Shown in pieces: positions 32,588-41,125 of a stretch of 47,522 nt of DNA. Each line of letters begins with the position of its first letter. The stretch's first letter is position 1. This stretch comes from an uncultured Prevotella sp. (GTDB lineage: Bacteria; Bacteroidota; Bacteroidia; Bacteroidales; Bacteroidaceae): the NCBI GenBank assembly GCA_944319945.1, contig CALUFN010000017.1:1-47522 (forward strand), in the 5' to 3' direction. The position numbers and the translations under genes were made by a program. The notes beneath the pieces are model-generated. The model was not told the origin of the DNA, did no database searches, and saw nothing but the letters and a program-made list of their open reading frames with translations.

Positions 32588-35500
32588 ATGAAAGAAACGA
32601 TAGATTGCTTCCTGCCATGCGCCGACACGGCGTCGGTGGCCGACGTGCTGAGACAGCTGCGCGGTAGCAGAATGATACGCCGCGTGTGGCTTATGGTTAC
32701 GCAAGAGTTCTCCCTGCGTAACGCCGCGCCCGACGGTTGCGCATACATGGTGGTAGATGCGCATAAGTCGTCGGCGGCCGTCTTGGGCATGGCTCGCAGT
32801 GTGACGGCCGATTATGCCATGATATTCCTCGGCTGCGCGCCCGTAAGCCTCGGCCAATATGCAATATCGCGCATGCTGCGTGCGGCAGTGGAGACAGATG
32901 CCGCCATGGTGTATGCCGACCGCCTTACGGTGAAAGACGGGACGGCCGAGCGTCACCCCGTGATCGACTGGCAGGAAGGCAGTTTGCGCGACGACTTCGA
33001 TTTCGGCCCGGTGGTCATGGTCAAGGCATCGCTGTTGCGCAGTTTTCCGGCAGACGTAGAGGCCGTGCCCTCCGGAGACAGGCTCGCACGGAGGCTTCAT
33101 GCCGACCGCACGGCATCCGGCGGATATGCGTATGCCGGCTGGTATGAGCTTTGGCTCTACCTGAGTCGCCACGGCCGTTTGTTTCATCTTAACGAGGTGC
33201 TTTGCACGGAATTCGTAGGCGGCGGTCAGGCCAGCAGCCAATTTGACTACGTTGATCCGGCCAACCGCGACGTACAGGTGGAGATGGAGCGCGTGGTCAC
33301 GGCCCATCTTGCGGCCGTAGGTGCGCTGGTGGACACCTCGTCGTATCGCGAACCCGACTTCAACGAGCAGGATTTCGCCGTTGAAGCGTCGGTGGTGATA
33401 TCCGTGCGCAACCGTGAGAAGACCATCTGTGACGCCGTAGACAGTGCTTTATCGCAGGTAGCCTCGTTTCCGTTCAACGTCATCGTAGTAGACAATCATT
33501 CTACCGACAACACCACTGCGTTGCTCGACGGATACTCAGACGACCGACTGATACACGTCATACCGCAGCGCACCGACCTCGGGATAGGCGGATGCTGGAA
33601 CGTGGCCGTAGACGATCCGCGCTGCGGACGCTTCGCCGTGCAGCTTGACAGCGACGACCTCTATTCGTCGCCCGGCACGCTGCAGGCCATAGTCGACGCC
33701 TTCTATGAGCAGAAGGCCGCTATGATAGTGGGCAGCTACAGAATGTGCGATTTCAATCTTAATACGATACCTCCGGGGCTCATCAGCCACGCCGAGTGGA
33801 CCGATGACAACGGATGCAACAACGCCTTGCGCGTAAACGGCCTCGGAGCACCGCGCGCTTTCTTCACTCCGTTGCTCAGGCAGATACGCTTCCCCAATAC
33901 GAGTTACGGCGAAGACTACGCCATGGGCTTGGCTTTCAGCCGCTCTTACAGGGTGGGGAGGATATTCACTGAGCTTTACCTGTGCCGCCGTTGGGGCGGC
34001 AATAGCGACGCTTCGCTCAGCATAGAGCAGGCTAACGCCAATAATCTTTACAAAGATCGGCTGCGCACAATGGAGCTTATGGCAAGGAAAAAGTCGGCTG
34101 CCGGAGTCGGCGGAGGGCTTGACGGCGACCCGCTCAGGCGTTTCTTCAACCGCCAGATAGAGACTTGGGACACCGCGCGCCGCAACTTCCGCAACCTTCA
34201 GGACGTGTCTATCAGGCGGTTGGCGGCCGAAAGCTGTCTTCAGGCACAGTTTAATCCGGCGCGGATAGTGTCCACCGGTGCTTCCGTCAGCAAGGAAGCT
34301 CTCGGCCGCAGGCCGTGTTTCCTGTGCAGGGAAAACCGTCCCGGGGAACAGTCGGCTAAGAGTTTCGGCGACGGATTCGAGATACTTGTTAACCCGTATC
34401 CCATATTGCCGCTCCATTTTACCATACCTTCACGCCGCCATGAACCGCAACTCATACTGGAACATTACGCCGAGATGCACCGCTTCTTGGCCGAGTATCC
34501 CGGCATGACGGTGTTTTACAACGGGCCGGAGTGCGGAGCTTCGGCTCCCGATCATATGCATTTCCAAGCCGTAGCAGGCAGTGCGCTGCCGTTGCAGGCG
34601 GAGTGGCCGAGGCTGCAGCGCAGCCTTGTAAGGCTTTATTCGCTTAATGACGATGAAGACATCTCCGTAGTCAGTGGTTGGGTAAGTCCGGCTTTGGCTA
34701 TAAGAAGCAAGAGCGTTGAGGCCGACGAGGCCCTGTTCAGGCGCGTTTACCACGCCCTGCCGGTAGCCGAAGGGCAGCCGGAGCCGATGATGAACGTAGT
34801 AAGCTGGGCGGCCGACGGCGGCCACGTGGCGGTGGTCTTCCTTCGCGGCAAGCACCGTCCGGACTGCTATTACGCCGAAGGCGACGGCAAACTGCTGGTA
34901 AGTCCCGGCGCACTTGACATGAGTGGACTGCTCATCACGCCGCGTAAGGAGGACTTCGACCGCATCACCCTGCGTCAGGCGGAGGACATATTACGCGAAG
35001 TGTCGCTGACGGAGGCCCAAGTCAGGGTTGTAGAGGATAAGATCAGGCCGTCGTCATGCAACCTTACGTATGCCGATACGGGTGCTTGCGGTGCCTGCGG
35101 ACCTATGGTCAGCGTAGGCATAGTCAGCTCAAAGGAAATCAGCTTCATGCTCAACGGCGAGTATGAGGCTAAGGGAGAGGTCGTTACCGGACACAGGCAG
35201 GTGACGTTCTCGGAAGGAGGAATACTGTGGAACGGCAGCCTTTACCGCGAACTAACGTTCTCGCCGCGAGGCAGGGAGGCGTCGTTTTCGCTCTACGGCG
35301 TTACCATCGGCGTGGATTTCCATTGGCAACGGCAGGAGACTCAGACGTTTCAGGGCGTGCTGAAACTCGTAGTCGAGGCCGATAAGGTGTGCGCCGTAAA
35401 TTGTCTTCCGGTGGAAGATTATCTCGTGAGCGTCATCTCAAGCGAGATGAAGTCTACGTCTTCGCTCGAGTTTCTCAAGGCCCATGCCGTGATATCGCGC

Positions 35501-36409
35501 AGCTGGCTGCTGGCGCAAATGGAGCGCAGGCGGCATCAGGACGTAGGGGGCGGCGGCTTCTTCCCGTTCGTAAAGAACGACGACGAGCTGATACGCTGGT
35601 ACGACCGTGACGATCATACTATCTTCGACGTGTGCGCCGACGATCACTGTCAGCGCTACCAGGGCATTACTAAGGCCAACAACGTGCATGTGGAGCAGGC
35701 CGTAAGGCAGACGTGCGGCGAGATATTGACCTACGACGGGGCGATATGCGACGCGCGTTTCAGTAAGTGTTGCGGCGGAGTCACCGAGGAATTCCAGTAT
35801 TGTTGGGAGAATAATCCGCAGCCTTACCTTGCCGCCGTGCGCGACGCGGCGGGTCCTGAAGCCCAGCTGCCCGACCTTACCGACGAGGCGGAGGCTGAGC
35901 GTTGGATCAGGTCGTGCCCAAAGTCGTATTGCAATACTGACGACGCAAGGGTGCTCTCTCAGGTGCTTAACGACTTCGACCAAGAGACCTCGGACTTCTA
36001 CCGCTGGCGTGTTGAATATACGCAAGAGCGGCTTGCGGCCCTGATAGCGGACAAGCTGAAGCTCGACTTGGGCGGCATCGTCGACCTGATACCCGTAGAG
36101 CGCGGGCGCAGCGGCAGGATATGTAAGCTGAAGATAGTTGGCGAGAAGCGCACGTTCACCATAGGCAAGGAGCTTGAGATACGCCGCACGCTCAGCGATA
36201 CGCACCTTTACAGCAGTGCTTTCGTGGTAGATAAGTATGACGTCGTAGGCGGACTGCCGTCGCGTTTCGTTCTCGTCGGCGCAGGCTGGGGCCACGGCGT
36301 GGGGCTTTGTCAGATAGGAGCGGCCGTGATGGGCGAGAGCGGATGCAAGTATGACGACATACTCTTACATTATTACCGCGGAGCGGAGATAAGGAAAATA
36401 TACGGTTGA
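32588..36409 (+). CDS. three-part fusion: glycosyltransferase 2, DUF4922, SpoIID/LytB
   Basis: 1273 residues from the ATG at 32588 (a longer frame from 32519 would begin in repeat DNA). Residues about 1-255 are a degenerate glycosyltransferase-like half. About 268-500 is a GT2 domain: VVISVRNREKTICDAVDSAL, VVDNHSTDNT, then DSDD near 354. About 560-850 is a DUF4922/GalT-like domain with RPCFLC near 574 and a histidine site DHMHFQ (HxH-type). From about 930 follows SpoIID: LPVEDYLVSVISSEM near 940 and the closing GWGHGVGLCQIGAAVMG. SpoIID-type lytic enzymes cut peptidoglycan glycan strands without leaving an amidated end. No signal peptide is seen, so it is odd for a wall enzyme. An AmpG-like permease follows at 38 bases, suggesting wall recycling. 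Confidence 0.85.
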   Translation: MKETIDCFLPCADTASVADVLRQLRGSRMIRRVWLMVTQEFSLRNAAPDGCAYMVVDAHKSSAAVLGMARSVTADYAMIFLGCAPVSLGQYAISRMLRAAVETDAAMVYADRLTVKDGTAERHPVIDWQEGSLRDDFDFGPVVMVKASLLRSFPADVEAVPSGDRLARRLHADRTASGGYAYAGWYELWLYLSRHGRLFHLNEVLCTEFVGGGQASSQFDYVDPANRDVQVEMERVVTAHLAAVGALVDTSSYREPDFNEQDFAVEASVVISVRNREKTICDAVDSALSQVASFPFNVIVVDNHSTDNTTALLDGYSDDRLIHVIPQRTDLGIGGCWNVAVDDPRCGRFAVQLDSDDLYSSPGTLQAIVDAFYEQKAAMIVGSYRMCDFNLNTIPPGLISHAEWTDDNGCNNALRVNGLGAPRAFFTPLLRQIRFPNTSYGEDYAMGLAFSRSYRVGRIFTELYLCRRWGGNSDASLSIEQANANNLYKDRLRTMELMARKKSAAGVGGGLDGDPLRRFFNRQIETWDTARRNFRNLQDVSIRRLAAESCLQAQFNPARIVSTGASVSKEALGRRPCFLCRENRPGEQSAKSFGDGFEILVNPYPILPLHFTIPSRRHEPQLILEHYAEMHRFLAEYPGMTVFYNGPECGASAPDHMHFQAVAGSALPLQAEWPRLQRSLVRLYSLNDDEDISVVSGWVSPALAIRSKSVEADEALFRRVYHALPVAEGQPEPMMNVVSWAADGGHVAVVFLRGKHRPDCYYAEGDGKLLVSPGALDMSGLLITPRKEDFDRITLRQAEDILREVSLTEAQVRVVEDKIRPSSCNLTYADTGACGACGPMVSVGIVSSKEISFMLNGEYEAKGEVVTGHRQVTFSEGGILWNGSLYRELTFSPRGREASFSLYGVTIGVDFHWQRQETQTFQGVLKLVVEADKVCAVNCLPVEDYLVSVISSEMKSTSSLEFLKAHAVISRSWLLAQMERRRHQDVGGGGFFPFVKNDDELIRWYDRDDHTIFDVCADDHCQRYQGITKANNVHVEQAVRQTCGEILTYDGAICDARFSKCCGGVTEEFQYCWENNPQPYLAAVRDAAGPEAQLPDLTDEAEAERWIRSCPKSYCNTDDARVLSQVLNDFDQETSDFYRWRVEYTQERLAALIADKLKLDLGGIVDLIPVERGRSGRICKLKIVGEKRTFTIGKELEIRRTLSDTHLYSSAFVVDKYDVVGGLPSRFVLVGAGWGHGVGLCQIGAAVMGESGCKYDDILLHYYRGAEIRKIYG

Positions 36410-36412
36410 TTC

Positions 36413-36445
36413 TTAACTTTTAACTCTTAATCACTAACTCTTAAG
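36413..36445. repeat. ACTCTTAA low-complexity words
   Basis: Three near-copies of TTAACTCTTAA/CTAACTCTTAAG between the fusion gene and the permease gene; related to 17256-17322 and the terminator at 26886-26943. Confidence 0.5.
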
Positions 36446-36447
36446 TT

Positions 36448-37734
36448 ATGAACAACAGATTAAGCAGGAACGCATGGAGCTGGGTGCCTTCGCTTTATTT
36501 TGCCGAAGGGCTGCCCTACGTGGCCGTGATGACCATTTCGCTCGTGCTTTACAAGCAGCTTGGGCTTACCAATGCGGAGATCACTTTCTACACTTCGTGG
36601 CTCAACCTGCCGTGGGTCATCAAGCCGCTGTGGAGCCCGTTTGTCGACATAATAAAGACCAAACGCTGGTGGATAATAGCCATGCAGCTGCTTGTCGGCG
36701 CGGCGTTCGGCGGCGTAGCCTTCACCATTCCTACCGATTTTTGGCTTCAGGGCACGCTGTGCTTCTTTTGGCTGATGGCGTTTTGCAGTGCCACGCACGA
36801 CATTGCGGCCGACGGGTTTTACATGCTCGGTCTCGACCAGCACAAGCAGGCGTGGTTCGTAGGCATACGTAGCACGTTTTACCGACTGGCCACAATCTTC
36901 GGGCAAGGCTTCCTGATAATGGTGGCTGGCAACCTGCAGGTGATATTCCGCGGCAGCATACGCTATTCGTGGAGCCTGATGTTCTACGGCGTTACGGGAT
37001 TGTTCATCGCCCTTTGGCTGTGGCACAGCTTCGTGTTGCCCGTCCCCGTGTCTGACCGTAAGCGGCGCAACATGAGCGCATGCAAGGTGTTTGCCGAGCT
37101 GTGGCATAGCATAAAGACGTTTTTCACCAAGTTTCCCGTTAGGGAGACTTGGTGGGCCATGCTCTTCATGCTGTGTTACCGCATGCCCGAAGGGCTGCTT
37201 GCCAAGATATCGTCGCTGTTCCTGATAGACAGCGGAAGCAACGGCGGACTGGGCCTTTCGCCGCAAGAGTACGGCCTTGTCAGCGGCACCGTGGGCGTGG
37301 TGGGATTGACCTTAGGCGGCATACTCGGCGGAATGGCTGCCGGGCGCGACGGCCTCAAGCGCTGGCTTTGGCCTATGGTGTGCGCCATATCGCTGCCCGA
37401 CATCGTGTATGTTTACCTCAGTTACGTCATGTCGTCAAACCTCATGCTCATCAATGTTTGCGTATTCATAGAGCAGTTCGGCTATGGTTTCGGATTTACG
37501 GCTTACATGCTCTACCTTATTTATTACAGTCAGGGTGAATACAAGACGTCGCATTACGCCCTTTGCACCGGCATAATGGCACTCTCGTTGATGATTCCCG
37601 GCCTTGTGGCTGGTTGGCTGCAAGAGCTTGTGGGCTACTTTTGGTTTTTCGTCATCGTGGTGTTGCTTTGCTCGATGACGTTCATCGTGGCAGCGTTCGT
37701 CAAGATAGACCCTGAGTTCGGCAAGAAGGAATAG
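36448..37734 (+). CDS. ampG: AmpG-like MFS permease
   Basis: 428 residues with about twelve hydrophobic spans. The opening SLYFAEGLPYVAVMTISLVLYKQLGLTNAEITFYTSW and LPWVIKPLWSPFVD are diagnostic of the AmpG / PAT group, which brings anhydro-muropeptides or sugar-peptides from periplasm to cytoplasm for reuse of wall material. A charged loop (about 200-215) and the motif SATHDIAADGFYM fit. Its partner upstream is a SpoIID-containing protein, so both probably serve peptidoglycan turnover; the true substrate could also be other muramyl compounds. The downstream cation-efflux gene is 31 bases away and likely in the same transcript. Confidence 0.88.
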   Translation: MNNRLSRNAWSWVPSLYFAEGLPYVAVMTISLVLYKQLGLTNAEITFYTSWLNLPWVIKPLWSPFVDIIKTKRWWIIAMQLLVGAAFGGVAFTIPTDFWLQGTLCFFWLMAFCSATHDIAADGFYMLGLDQHKQAWFVGIRSTFYRLATIFGQGFLIMVAGNLQVIFRGSIRYSWSLMFYGVTGLFIALWLWHSFVLPVPVSDRKRRNMSACKVFAELWHSIKTFFTKFPVRETWWAMLFMLCYRMPEGLLAKISSLFLIDSGSNGGLGLSPQEYGLVSGTVGVVGLTLGGILGGMAAGRDGLKRWLWPMVCAISLPDIVYVYLSYVMSSNLMLINVCVFIEQFGYGFGFTAYMLYLIYYSQGEYKTSHYALCTGIMALSLMIPGLVAGWLQELVGYFWFFVIVVLLCSMTFIVAAFVKIDPEFGKKE

Positions 37735-37765
37735 GTCTGAGTTATAATCTTAAATAATAAGAATC

Positions 37766-38698
37766 ATGGATACTCGTGAACGTAAGATTTATCGTGTCAC
37801 GGTGCTTGGCAGCGTGATCAACGTGCTGCTCGTAGCCCTAAAGTTCGCTTTCGGCATAATGGGGCGCTCGTCGGCCATGATAGCCGACGCCGTGCATTCG
37901 CTCTCCGACCTCATTACCGACGTAGTGGTCATAGTGTTCGTAAAGCTGAGCAACAAGCCGCAAGACAGCGACCACGACTACGGGCACGGCAAATATGAGA
38001 CACTGGCCACGGCCTTCATCGGTCTCGCCCTGCTCGCCGTTGGCGTCATGATACTTTACGGCGGAGCCGAGAAGATAGTCGCCGCCTTGCGCGGCGAGGT
38101 GTTGCCGCAGCCCGGCATGATAGCCCTGTGGGCGGCACTGATCAGCATCGTGGCTAAGGAGTGGTGTTACCGCTTCACCGTAAGGGTGGGGCGTGAGGCT
38201 CAGTCACAGGCCGTCGTGGCCAACGCTTGGCATCACCGCAGCGACGCTTTCTCGTCGATAGGTACGGCCCTCGGCATCGGCGGTGCGATATTCTTCGGCG
38301 AACGCTGGACCGTGCTCGATCCTATCGCGGCCGTAGTGGTGAGCGTCTTCATCGTGAAGACGGCTGTTGCGTTAATGAAGCAGGCGTCAGACGAGCTGCT
38401 TGAGAAGAGCCTGCCCGACGACGTAGAGCGGAAGATAAAGGAGATAGCCGAGCGTGAGGCCGGCGTGAGCGGCATACACAACATACGCACTCGCCGCATA
38501 GGCAACCGCATCTCGATTGAGATGCACCTGCGAATGCCCGGCGACATCACCCTCTATGAGGCTCACCGCCGTGCCACTTGCATAGAGCACCGCCTGCGCA
38601 GGGAGTTCGGCGAGGGCACATATATCAGCCTCCACCTTGAGCCTCTGAAGGTTAACGGCAGGTATGTGGAGCCTGAGTGCGGCAATGACGGCCGATAA
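37766..38698 (+). CDS. cation diffusion facilitator (CDF) metal exporter
   Basis: 310 residues. CDF proteins are proton-driven exporters of divalent metals such as Zn, Mn or Fe. Six membrane spans cover about residues 8-210, with metal-site residues in DAVHSLSDLITD (span 2) and WHHRSDAFSS (span 5; H-x3-D). The C-terminal cytoplasmic domain (about 215-300) is the usual ferredoxin-like ACT-type regulatory domain with HNIRTRRIGNRISIEMHL. Metal specificity cannot be told. It forms the last gene of the rightward set, closed by a hairpin. Confidence 0.93.
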   Translation: MDTRERKIYRVTVLGSVINVLLVALKFAFGIMGRSSAMIADAVHSLSDLITDVVVIVFVKLSNKPQDSDHDYGHGKYETLATAFIGLALLAVGVMILYGGAEKIVAALRGEVLPQPGMIALWAALISIVAKEWCYRFTVRVGREAQSQAVVANAWHHRSDAFSSIGTALGIGGAIFFGERWTVLDPIAAVVVSVFIVKTAVALMKQASDELLEKSLPDDVERKIKEIAEREAGVSGIHNIRTRRIGNRISIEMHLRMPGDITLYEAHRRATCIEHRLRREFGEGTYISLHLEPLKVNGRYVEPECGNDGR

Positions 38699-38751
38699 TA
38701 CACTCCTAGTTTGTAAGGCGTTGATACCCAACGATATAAGGACTATAATAT

Positions 38752-38788
38752 AAAAGGCGGCATTTTGCATTGCAAAACGCCGCCTTTT
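38752..38788 (+). terminator. terminator of the CDF gene, made from phased-array units
   Basis: A ten-base pairing (38752-38761 with 38779-38788) plus an inner TTTTGC/GCAAAA stem, followed by TTTTGTC. The arms are themselves units 1 and 2 of array copy D. Confidence 0.8.
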
Positions 38789-38840
38789 GTCATGTCATAG
38801 GTAACCTTTTACGCTCCGAATGGTAACCTTTTGCACGCCG
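38753..38840. repeat. 22-base phased palindromic array, copy D (4 units)
   Basis: Units start at 38753, 38775, 38797 and 38819, exactly 22 bases apart: AAAGGCGGCATTTTGC, AAACGCCGCCTTTTG, ATAGGTAACCTTTTAC, AATGGTAACCTTTTGC. It stands between two convergent genes. Confidence 0.85.
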
Positions 38841-38842
38841 CC

Positions 38843-39199
38843 TTATTGCTGGTCGTGTTTCGGCTTGTAGAAAACGGCCATGCCGCCGAATACGACATTC
38901 GATACAGCCACTACGGTAAATGCCGCCGCAACCCATAATTCCGGCCTCATCGCGCTTACCAATAAGTAGGCGACGACGGCGAAAGACATCGAGTAGGCCA
39001 GCAGTATCATGTCGGCTATGCGTTTCAGCTGCTCGCCCTTATGCCTTAGATAGGCCCCGAGGCAGAGTATTATGCCGAAGGTTACGGCCCATATCAAGGG
39101 CTTGCCGTCGTTGATAAGTCCTGCTGCGAACTTGGCTATATAGGCTGTGCCTTGCACGAACCACCAAGCCGACAGCATAGTTTTTTTGTTCTTTAGCAT
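38843..39199 (-). CDS. small integral membrane protein of unknown function
   Basis: 118 residues with four hydrophobic segments and a basic, His-containing C-terminus. I cannot match it to a family. It follows the ZIP transporter gene by 31 bases on the same strand, so it may be co-transcribed and assist or be unrelated. Start ATG at 39199 has an AT-rich upstream region; no promoter box of its own is seen. Codon use is like the neighbours. Confidence 0.65.
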   Translation of the reverse strand: MLKNKKTMLSAWWFVQGTAYIAKFAAGLINDGKPLIWAVTFGIILCLGAYLRHKGEQLKRIADMILLAYSMSFAVVAYLLVSAMRPELWVAAAFTVVAVSNVVFGGMAVFYKPKHDQQ

Positions 39200-39230
39200 G
39201 TTTATATGTTTTTGTCTGACATCCGTCGTC

Positions 39231-40001
39231 TTACCCTAACACTACGTCTAATATCATCATCAGCGTAAAGCCTACGGCAAAACCAATGGTGCCGATGTTG
39301 CTGTGCTCCCCTTCTGACATCTCGGGTATCAGTTCCTCCACCACCACGTAGAGCATGGCTCCTGCGGCGAAAGCCAGCAGATAGGGCAGGGCTGGCGTGA
39401 TGACGGAAGCCAGCAACACCACGAGCAGCGCGCCTACCGGCTCTACTATTCCGCTTAATGCTCCCATAGTGAACGAGCGCAGGCGGCTGTTGCCCTCGGC
39501 GCGCATCGGCATCGAGATGATAGCCCCTTCGGGAATGTTCTGTATGGCTATGCCTAGCGCCATAGCCATTGCCGCCGCCGTGCTGATATGGGCTTCTCCC
39601 TGCAACGCTCCGGCGAGCACGACACCCACGCCCATGCCCTCGGGCAGGTTGTGTATCGTCACTGCGAGAGAGAGCATTGCGGTGCGGGAAAGGCGGCTGC
39701 GTGGGCCTTCGGGCTTCGCGTTGCCTATGTGGAGGTGGGGCGTGATGCGGTCTATGAGCAGCAGGAATGCCATTCCTGCCAGGAAGCCTACGGCCGCCGG
39801 TATGACCGACATCTTGCCCATGTCGGCGCACATGTCCATGCCCGGTATGAGTAGAGACCATACTGAAGCGGCTACCATGACTCCCGAGGCGAAGCCTAAG
39901 AGCGATTTTTGTACTTTCGGCGGCATCTTGTCTTTCATGAAAAACACGAAAGCCGAGCCTGCAACCGTGCCGATAAATGGAATGAGAAGGATGGACAGCA
40001 T
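39231..40001 (-). CDS. ZIP-family metal transporter
   Basis: 256 residues. ZIP proteins import zinc, iron or manganese into the cytoplasm. Eight hydrophobic segments are visible. The metal-binding spans are clear: HNLPEGMGVGVVLAG (span 4) and QNIPEGAIISMPM (span 5), with the H/N-x-P-E-G pattern. The loop between spans 3 and 4 is short and weakly His-rich (TPHLHIGNAKPEGPR), which is a usual place for metal sensing. It faces the CDF exporter gene in convergent orientation across array copy D, so import and export of divalent metal lie side by side. Confidence 0.92.
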   Translation of the reverse strand: MLSILLIPFIGTVAGSAFVFFMKDKMPPKVQKSLLGFASGVMVAASVWSLLIPGMDMCADMGKMSVIPAAVGFLAGMAFLLLIDRITPHLHIGNAKPEGPRSRLSRTAMLSLAVTIHNLPEGMGVGVVLAGALQGEAHISTAAAMAMALGIAIQNIPEGAIISMPMRAEGNSRLRSFTMGALSGIVEPVGALLVVLLASVITPALPYLLAFAAGAMLYVVVEELIPEMSEGEHSNIGTIGFAVGFTLMMILDVVLG

Positions 40002-40009
40002 AAGTTTAA

Positions 40010-40110
40010 GGTTGTTTGGGTATGCGGTTGTGCGGTTATACGGATATAGGGGATAGTGAGCATTGACTAACCTTATTACCTTAATTACCGCATAACCGTA
40101 TGACCGTTAA
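40010..40110. repeat. octamer-type words in both orientations
   Basis: GGTTGTTTGGGTATGCGGTTGTGCGGTTATACGG stands at 40010-40045 and its reverse-strand counterpart ATTACCGCATAACCGTATGACC at 40085-40106, so the two can pair. Same words as in the 19350-19554 array. A terminator for aguB or a promoter region for the ZIP gene are both possible. Confidence 0.5.
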
Positions 40111-40113
40111 TCA

Positions 40114-40992
40114 TTAATTATCAATAAACCTCCGTATGATATCCCCGTATTCGTCGATTCTACGGTCGCGCAGGAAGGGCCACCAGCGGCGTACCTGTTC
40201 GCTGTGCTTAAGGTCGACGTCTATTACGGCGCGCTCTTCGTCGGTGCTTGAGGCACGGAAGAGCATCTCGCCTTGAGGTCCTGCCACGAACGAACTGCCC
40301 CAGAATTGTATTCCGTTGGTTTGTCCCGATGGATCAGGCTCGTGCCCAACGCGGTTTACCGCCACTACGGGCAGACCGTTGGCTACGGCGTGTCCGCGCT
40401 GCACTGTAGTCCAAGCCTCGCGCTGGCGCTGCTGTTCGGCTTCGCTATCCGTAGACTCGTATCCGATAGCCGTAGGATAAACCAGCATCTCGGCACCGCG
40501 CAATGCCATGAGGCGGGCGGCCTCCGGATACCATTGGTCCCAGCAAACGAGCACTCCAAGCCGTCCTACCGACGTGTCAATAGGCAGGAAACCGATGTCG
40601 CCCGGCGTGAAATAGAATTTCTCGTAATATGCAGGGTCGTCGGGGATGTGCATCTTTCGGTACGTGCCGGCAATGCTTCCGTCGCGCTCTATTACTACGG
40701 CCGTGTTGTGGTAAAGCCCCGCCGTGCGTCGCTCGAACAGCGAAGCCACTATCACCACGCCGAGTTCTTTTGCCAATTTGCCGAAGTATTCGGTTGATAT
40801 TCCCGGTATAGTCTCGGCCAAGTCGAAGTTGTCAACGCTCTCTACTTGGCAGAAATACAGTGAGTTGTGCAGCTCTTGCAGCACTATCAGTTCAGCTCCT
40901 TCGGCCGCAACTGCCCTTATGCTCTCGGCCAGACGGCGCATGTTGTCGTCTAGGTCGGCTGTGTTGTGTTGTTGTATTATTCCTATTTTCAT
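40114..40992 (-). CDS. aguB: N-carbamoylputrescine amidohydrolase
   Basis: 292 residues of the nitrilase / carbon-nitrogen hydrolase superfamily. It splits N-carbamoylputrescine into putrescine, CO2 and ammonia. The catalytic triad is Glu40 (LQELHNSLYF), Lys113 (YRKMHIPDDP) and Cys150 (VCWDQWYPEAA). The sequence blocks around these, with the ESTDSEAEQQRQREAWTTVQRGHA segment near 190, are those of the AguB subgroup. Paired with agmatine deiminase at 41126-42154, 133 bases upstream on the same strand, it completes the agmatine route to putrescine. The spacer between them has a small UUCG-like hairpin and no clear promoter. Confidence 0.93.
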   Translation of the reverse strand: MKIGIIQQHNTADLDDNMRRLAESIRAVAAEGAELIVLQELHNSLYFCQVESVDNFDLAETIPGISTEYFGKLAKELGVVIVASLFERRTAGLYHNTAVVIERDGSIAGTYRKMHIPDDPAYYEKFYFTPGDIGFLPIDTSVGRLGVLVCWDQWYPEAARLMALRGAEMLVYPTAIGYESTDSEAEQQRQREAWTTVQRGHAVANGLPVVAVNRVGHEPDPSGQTNGIQFWGSSFVAGPQGEMLFRASSTDEERAVIDVDLKHSEQVRRWWPFLRDRRIDEYGDIIRRFIDN

Positions 40993-41125
40993 ACCATGTT
41001 CATTATAAAACCACCCCGACCCTCTCGAAGTGAGGTGACTGAATGTCGTTTTAAAAAGAAGAAATACCTAAAAGTGGTAATTAGGCTCTCTTCCTTCGGA
41101 AGGATTGGGGATGTATGTTTGTTGC

